Source of the DNA: Streptomyces tauricus
Lineage (GTDB): Bacteria > Actinomycetota > Actinomycetes > Streptomycetales > Streptomycetaceae
Direction: 5' to 3'
NCBI RefSeq assembly: GCF_014650955.1
Contig: NZ_BMVY01000007.1
Span: 248,620-312,619, forward strand
Length of the DNA stretch: 64,000 bases
Part shown: in pieces, positions 44,559 to 64,000 of the stretch
Numbering within the stretch: the first letter of the stretch is position 1
Layout: each line of letters opens with the position of its first letter
Notes under the pieces: generated by a model
The model's database searches: none
What the model was told of the DNA's origin: nothing
Seen by the model: the letters and a program-made list of their open reading frames with translations, nothing else
Translations under genes and position numbers: made by a program

Positions 44559-47252
44559 TCAGGAGCCCTGCGCCGACGCCAGTTGGAGATCCACGGGAAG
44601 ATCCTGCCGCCGGGTGATCTTCAGTTTCCGGTAGACCTTGGTGAGATGCTGTTCCACCGTGCTCACGGTGATGTAGAGCCGCAGCGAGATCTCACGGTTC
44701 GTGTAGCCCTGCGCGGCGAGCGCGGCCACCCGCTGCTCCGAGCTGCTGAGCTTCGAGTCGATCGCGGTGGTCGCCGGGATCAGGGTCCGCTCCCGGGTGA
44801 GGTCCCTGGACGCCCTGCCGGGAATCGTCTCCTCGCACAGGGGCTTGGCCCCGCAGATGTGCGCGAGGTTCCACGCGCGCCGGGTCATCGTGTTGGCCCG
44901 GGTGGCCTCGCCGACCGACTGCAGGGCCCTGCCGAGATCGCCGAGCGCCCGCGCGAGCTCGACCCGGTCCCCCGACCGGCGCAGCTCCTCGACGGCCTGA
45001 CCGAGCAGCGCGGGGCGGTCCTCCTGAGGCACCGTCCTCGCGTGCGTCCGCAGGGAGACGCCGCGCACCCACGGATGGCGGGCGTCGGGAGAGGCGAGCT
45101 GACGCTGGATGAGGCGCTCCGCCTGCTGCACCTCACCGAGCCGCAGCAGCGCCTCCGCCGCGTCCGTGCGCCAGGGCAGCACGAGGGGCCTGTCCAGCTG
45201 CCAGCGCTTCAGCAGCCGGCCTGCCTCGGTGAAGTCGCCGAGAGCCAGGTGGAACTGGTCGGTGGCCAGGTGGTACAGCCCCCGGGCGCGCAGATGGCCG
45301 GGGCCGTGGATGCTGTCGAACAGCTGGTCGTCGGCGGGCCGGTTCAGCCGGTCCGCCGCGGCGGCGAACTGCCCGGTCATGGTGTGCGCGCGGATGAGTA
45401 CCGCGGTGGGCGCCGAGGCGAAGGCGCCCGCCGTGGGTTCCGGCAGGACGTCCAGGGCGGCGGAGGCCTGCAGTTCGGCACCCCGCAGATCACCGAGCCG
45501 CAGCAGCACCTCCGCGTGCAGGGTGGTGAACAGTGCCTGCCAGCCCGGAGCCTCGCGGCGCTCGGCCTCCTCGGCCAGGCTCTGGCTCCAGTGGGCGGCC
45601 CGCTCGGGCTGCGCGGAATGGGCGAGGGCGCGGACCGCCTGGTGCAGCGCGTGCAGGGTCGTATCGGTGAGGACCGACTGCTCCAGCACCCGCTCCGCCG
45701 CCGTACCCGCGCTGCGGTCCGCCGCGTCCGGCACATCCCAGTACGAGGTGAGGACGCGGCTTCCCGGCAGCTCGGGGAGCTGGAGACTCGTGTCACCCGT
45801 CCTGTTCGCGGACTCGGCGATCCGGTCGTTGATCGCCGCGGCCTCGGCCACCCGGCCCTGGCAGGCCAGCACATGGGCGACCGAGCCCAGCTGCGGCCCC
45901 GTCAGCGTGCCGCCCTGTGCGCTGTCGAGAGAGGAGGAGAGGAGGCTTTCCGCCCTTCTCGGATCGAAGCGCCACAGGACGGTGGACAGGCGGGTGGTGA
46001 TGTCGATCCGGATCCGCTCGTCGGAGCATGCCTCGTACGCCAGTTGCAGTGCCGCTGCCGCCGGCCTCGGCTCGTCCCGGGCGAGCAGCCGCTCCGCGTG
46101 GTCGCGCAGCATGTCCGTCGCCCACGGCGTCTCGGACCAGGGAACGTCCGCCTGTGCGGAGGCGAGCAGATGCCCCGTCACGGCGGCCGAGTGCGGTTCC
46201 GTGGCGTGCAGCAGCCGGGCGACACGGCGGTGCAGCCCGGCCTGTTGTGCCGAGGTGAAGTCGTCGAGGACGGCCGCGCGGGCCGCCGGGTGCCGAAAAC
46301 CGCAGCCGTCGAGAATGCCGGCGGCGGTGAGCGCCGCTATGCCGCGCGCCGCGGCCGAGACACTGATGCCGAGCAGTTCGGCGGACCGCTCGGGGGTCCC
46401 GAGACCGCCCAGCACGGTGAACGCGGCGGCCACCTCGCGGGCGGCGCGACCGCTGCGGCGCAGACAGGTGTCCACGGCGTGCGCGAACAGGCCCCCGGTC
46501 ACCGGCCGCAGTGCCCGCGGTTCGGCGGTCTCGGGCCACGCGGCGCGGCAGTCCTCCAGCAATGCGCGCACCAGCAGCGGATTGCCGCCGCTGATGTGGT
46601 GCAGATCCTCCATCAGCCCGTGGTGCCGGGACAGTTCAGGATCGGCGTCGAGCATCTGGGCGACGCCGAGACGGCTGAGCCTGCGCAGCCGTACGTACCG
46701 GGAGGCGGGACTGCGCAGCAGTTCGGACTGCAGCGAGGAGTCGGCGCTCCCGTGGTGCGGCGTGGCGGCCGCGACGAGAAGGATGCGCGCGGAGCGCACA
46801 TGACGGATGAAGTACCGCAGGTACTGCAGCGACAGTTCGTCGGCGTGGTGCAGATCGTCGATGGAGCACACGACCGGGTTGGCCGCGGCGAAACCGTGCA
46901 GCCACGTGCAGAACTCCCGCATCGACTCGGGGCGTGGCGGCCCCTCGTCCGGGTCGGGCAGCTGCGGCCGCCCGTCGGCAGAGACGCCGTCCAGCAGTTG
47001 GCGGAGCAGCCCCAGCGGCTGGACGCTCTCCGACTCCGTGCCCTCCGCGTGCAGGACCACGGCCTTGGCGGCGGCGCGCTCGGCCACGGTGGCGAGCAGC
47101 GCGCTCTTGCCGCAGCCCGCCGCGCCCTCGATGAGCACCGTCCGGGTTCGCCCGGACAGTGCCTCGGCACTCGCCGAGTCCAGAACGGCCAGTTCCTTGG
47201 TGCGATCTATCAGCCTCACAGCGGCCCCGTTCCGTGTGAACTGTATGAACAT
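44559..47252 (-). CDS. LAL-family (large ATP-binding LuxR) transcriptional regulator
   Basis: An 897-aa pathway activator. N-terminal AAA ATPase: Walker A LIEGAAGCGKSALL (about residue 40) and Walker B VVCSIDDLHHAD (about 128). The long middle is a helical TPR-like sensor. The C-terminal LuxR HTH is LSSSEQRVAALAAQGYTNREISLRLYITVSTVEQHL (about 830-865). LAL regulators are typical positive regulators of macrolide and polyene clusters. The ATG at 47252 has AGAGGAAC directly upstream. It is divergent from the giant PKS across about 410 bp, and I infer that it drives the PKS promoter. Confidence 0.93.
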   Translation of the reverse strand: MFIQFTRNGAAVRLIDRTKELAVLDSASAEALSGRTRTVLIEGAAGCGKSALLATVAERAAAKAVVLHAEGTESESVQPLGLLRQLLDGVSADGRPQLPDPDEGPPRPESMREFCTWLHGFAAANPVVCSIDDLHHADELSLQYLRYFIRHVRSARILLVAAATPHHGSADSSLQSELLRSPASRYVRLRRLSRLGVAQMLDADPELSRHHGLMEDLHHISGGNPLLVRALLEDCRAAWPETAEPRALRPVTGGLFAHAVDTCLRRSGRAAREVAAAFTVLGGLGTPERSAELLGISVSAAARGIAALTAAGILDGCGFRHPAARAAVLDDFTSAQQAGLHRRVARLLHATEPHSAAVTGHLLASAQADVPWSETPWATDMLRDHAERLLARDEPRPAAAALQLAYEACSDERIRIDITTRLSTVLWRFDPRRAESLLSSSLDSAQGGTLTGPQLGSVAHVLACQGRVAEAAAINDRIAESANRTGDTSLQLPELPGSRVLTSYWDVPDAADRSAGTAAERVLEQSVLTDTTLHALHQAVRALAHSAQPERAAHWSQSLAEEAERREAPGWQALFTTLHAEVLLRLGDLRGAELQASAALDVLPEPTAGAFASAPTAVLIRAHTMTGQFAAAADRLNRPADDQLFDSIHGPGHLRARGLYHLATDQFHLALGDFTEAGRLLKRWQLDRPLVLPWRTDAAEALLRLGEVQQAERLIQRQLASPDARHPWVRGVSLRTHARTVPQEDRPALLGQAVEELRRSGDRVELARALGDLGRALQSVGEATRANTMTRRAWNLAHICGAKPLCEETIPGRASRDLTRERTLIPATTAIDSKLSSSEQRVAALAAQGYTNREISLRLYITVSTVEQHLTKVYRKLKITRRQDLPVDLQLASAQGS

Positions 47253-47663
47253 TTGTTCCTCTTGCCCGGCGTGAGTCTATGGACGGGGCAGGCCGAGAAG
47301 CGGCGAGTCCGCTGGCCGAAAGTTGCACTGCATGAAGTCGCGGCCCCGACGCCATGGAGATCTTCGCCGGCCGGACCCCGACCCCGGGGCGTACGGCCGG
47401 AACAGGGGTGCGCGGGTTGGGAACAGGGGGAGGTGCGGGTGGCAGGGCGCGCCCCGATGGATTTGAATACCCGCTTCGCTCTTCGGCTTTTCCTCGCGCC
47501 ATTCAGCAGCCCGTCCGGTGACGGCGCGGGGGTGGCACAGGGGTAGGGGCGGGTAAGGGTGGTGAGCCCCGGTGGCCGCTCGCTAGCGTCCGTTTCGATT
47601 GCCGTTCGAGTGCGGATCCATTGTGGACGCCAAAGCTGGTCGATTGGGCGCGGGGTGGCCGAG
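47253..47663. promoter_or_regulatory. Divergent promoter region of LAL regulator and PKS, with direct repeats
   Basis: No gene is seen. GGAACAGGGG occurs at 47399-47408 and 47420-47429, 21 nt apart (two helical turns, same face of DNA), and a one-base variant GGCACAGGGG lies at 47534-47543. Such phased direct repeats are what a dimeric activator would use, and the LAL regulator is the obvious candidate. The assignment rests on spacing only. Confidence 0.35.
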
Positions 47664-63713
<16,050 letters not shown>

Positions 63714-63719
63714 ACGACG

Positions 63720-64000
63720 ATGCCCAATTCCGACGAGAAACTCCTCCAGGCACTCAGGACATCACTCAAGGAGACCGAACGGCTGCGCGCGCAGCATCGC
63801 CGGCTCACCTCGGACCTGCGCGAACCGATAGCCGTCGTCGCGATGGCCTGCCGCTACCCGGGAGGGGTCCAGTCACCGGAAGACCTCTGGAACCTGGTCG
63901 CCGACGGGGCGGAGGGGCTGTCCGGGTTCCCCGTCGATCGGGGCTGGGATCTGGCCGGGCTGTTCGACCCCGAGCCCGGTCGTCCGGGCAAGAGTTACGT
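63720..64000 (+). CDS. Next type I PKS subunit (5' end only)
   Basis: The gene starts 6 nt after the previous PKS stop and runs off the window; about 93 codons are visible. It has an N-terminal docking helix ([22 protein letters not shown]) and the beginning of a KS ([14 protein letters not shown], then [12 protein letters not shown] and FPVDRGWDL). The docking helix would pair with the C-terminal region of the preceding PKS, so this subunit probably takes the chain next. No KSQ or loading feature is visible so far. Confidence 0.95.
   Translation, partial: MPNSDEKLLQALRTSLKETERLRAQHRRLTSDLREPIAVVAMACRYPGGVQSPEDLWNLVADGAEGLSGFPVDRGWDLAGLFDPEPGRPGKSY

Overview
The window is high-GC actinobacterial DNA, almost certainly Streptomyces. 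The evidence is GC-rich third codon positions, frequent GTG starts and ATGA/GTGA stop-start overlaps, DmdR/IdeR-type iron boxes, copies of the dispersed GGGGCGCGGGG intergenic repeat, and two giant secondary-metabolite assembly lines separated by ordinary chromosomal genes.

Left block (1-25.5 kb): iron acquisition. A siderophore ABC importer (partial ATPase plus two FecCD permeases, leftward) is divergent from a 19.4-kb five-module NRPS. Two iron boxes lie in the 170 bp between them. The NRPS has two embedded N-methyltransferase domains. Its adenylation pockets read serine (modules 2 and 4) and N5-hydroxyornithine (module 3), with a related pocket in module 5. It ends in an epimerization domain with no thioesterase. 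MbtH, an amidohydrolase and a 76-aa protein follow in the same operon. The expected product is an N-methylated hydroxamate pentapeptide of the scabichelin/turgichelin kind. The ornithine hydroxylase and formyltransferase are not in view. A third iron box, a perfect 27-bp palindrome, separates a leftward isochorismatase-like gene from a rightward truncated penicillin-acylase pseudogene.

Middle block (26.3-33.4 kb): a tightly coupled catabolic-looking operon I do not recognise. It holds an XRE-cupin regulator, an M24 peptidase-like protein, paired E1 alpha/beta TPP dehydrogenase subunits, an amidohydrolase, a bicupin and an SDR.

Housekeeping block (33.4-41.5 kb): an HhH-GPD protein, DUF3140, an alpha/beta hydrolase, a TauE/SafE permease, a GH15 glucoamylase/trehalase-like enzyme, an MFS exporter fused to a winged helix, DUF309, and tRNA-Pro(GGG) with a terminator.

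Right block (42.1-64 kb): the edge of a modular polyketide cluster. An Sfp-type phosphopantetheinyl transferase, a LuxR-type regulator and a large LAL ATPase-regulator precede a 5349-aa PKS. That PKS has three consecutive KS-AT(malonyl)-DH-KR-ACP modules, and a second PKS gene runs off the end. Three identical dehydrating modules build a triene, so the product is probably a polyene. No loading module is present in the window.
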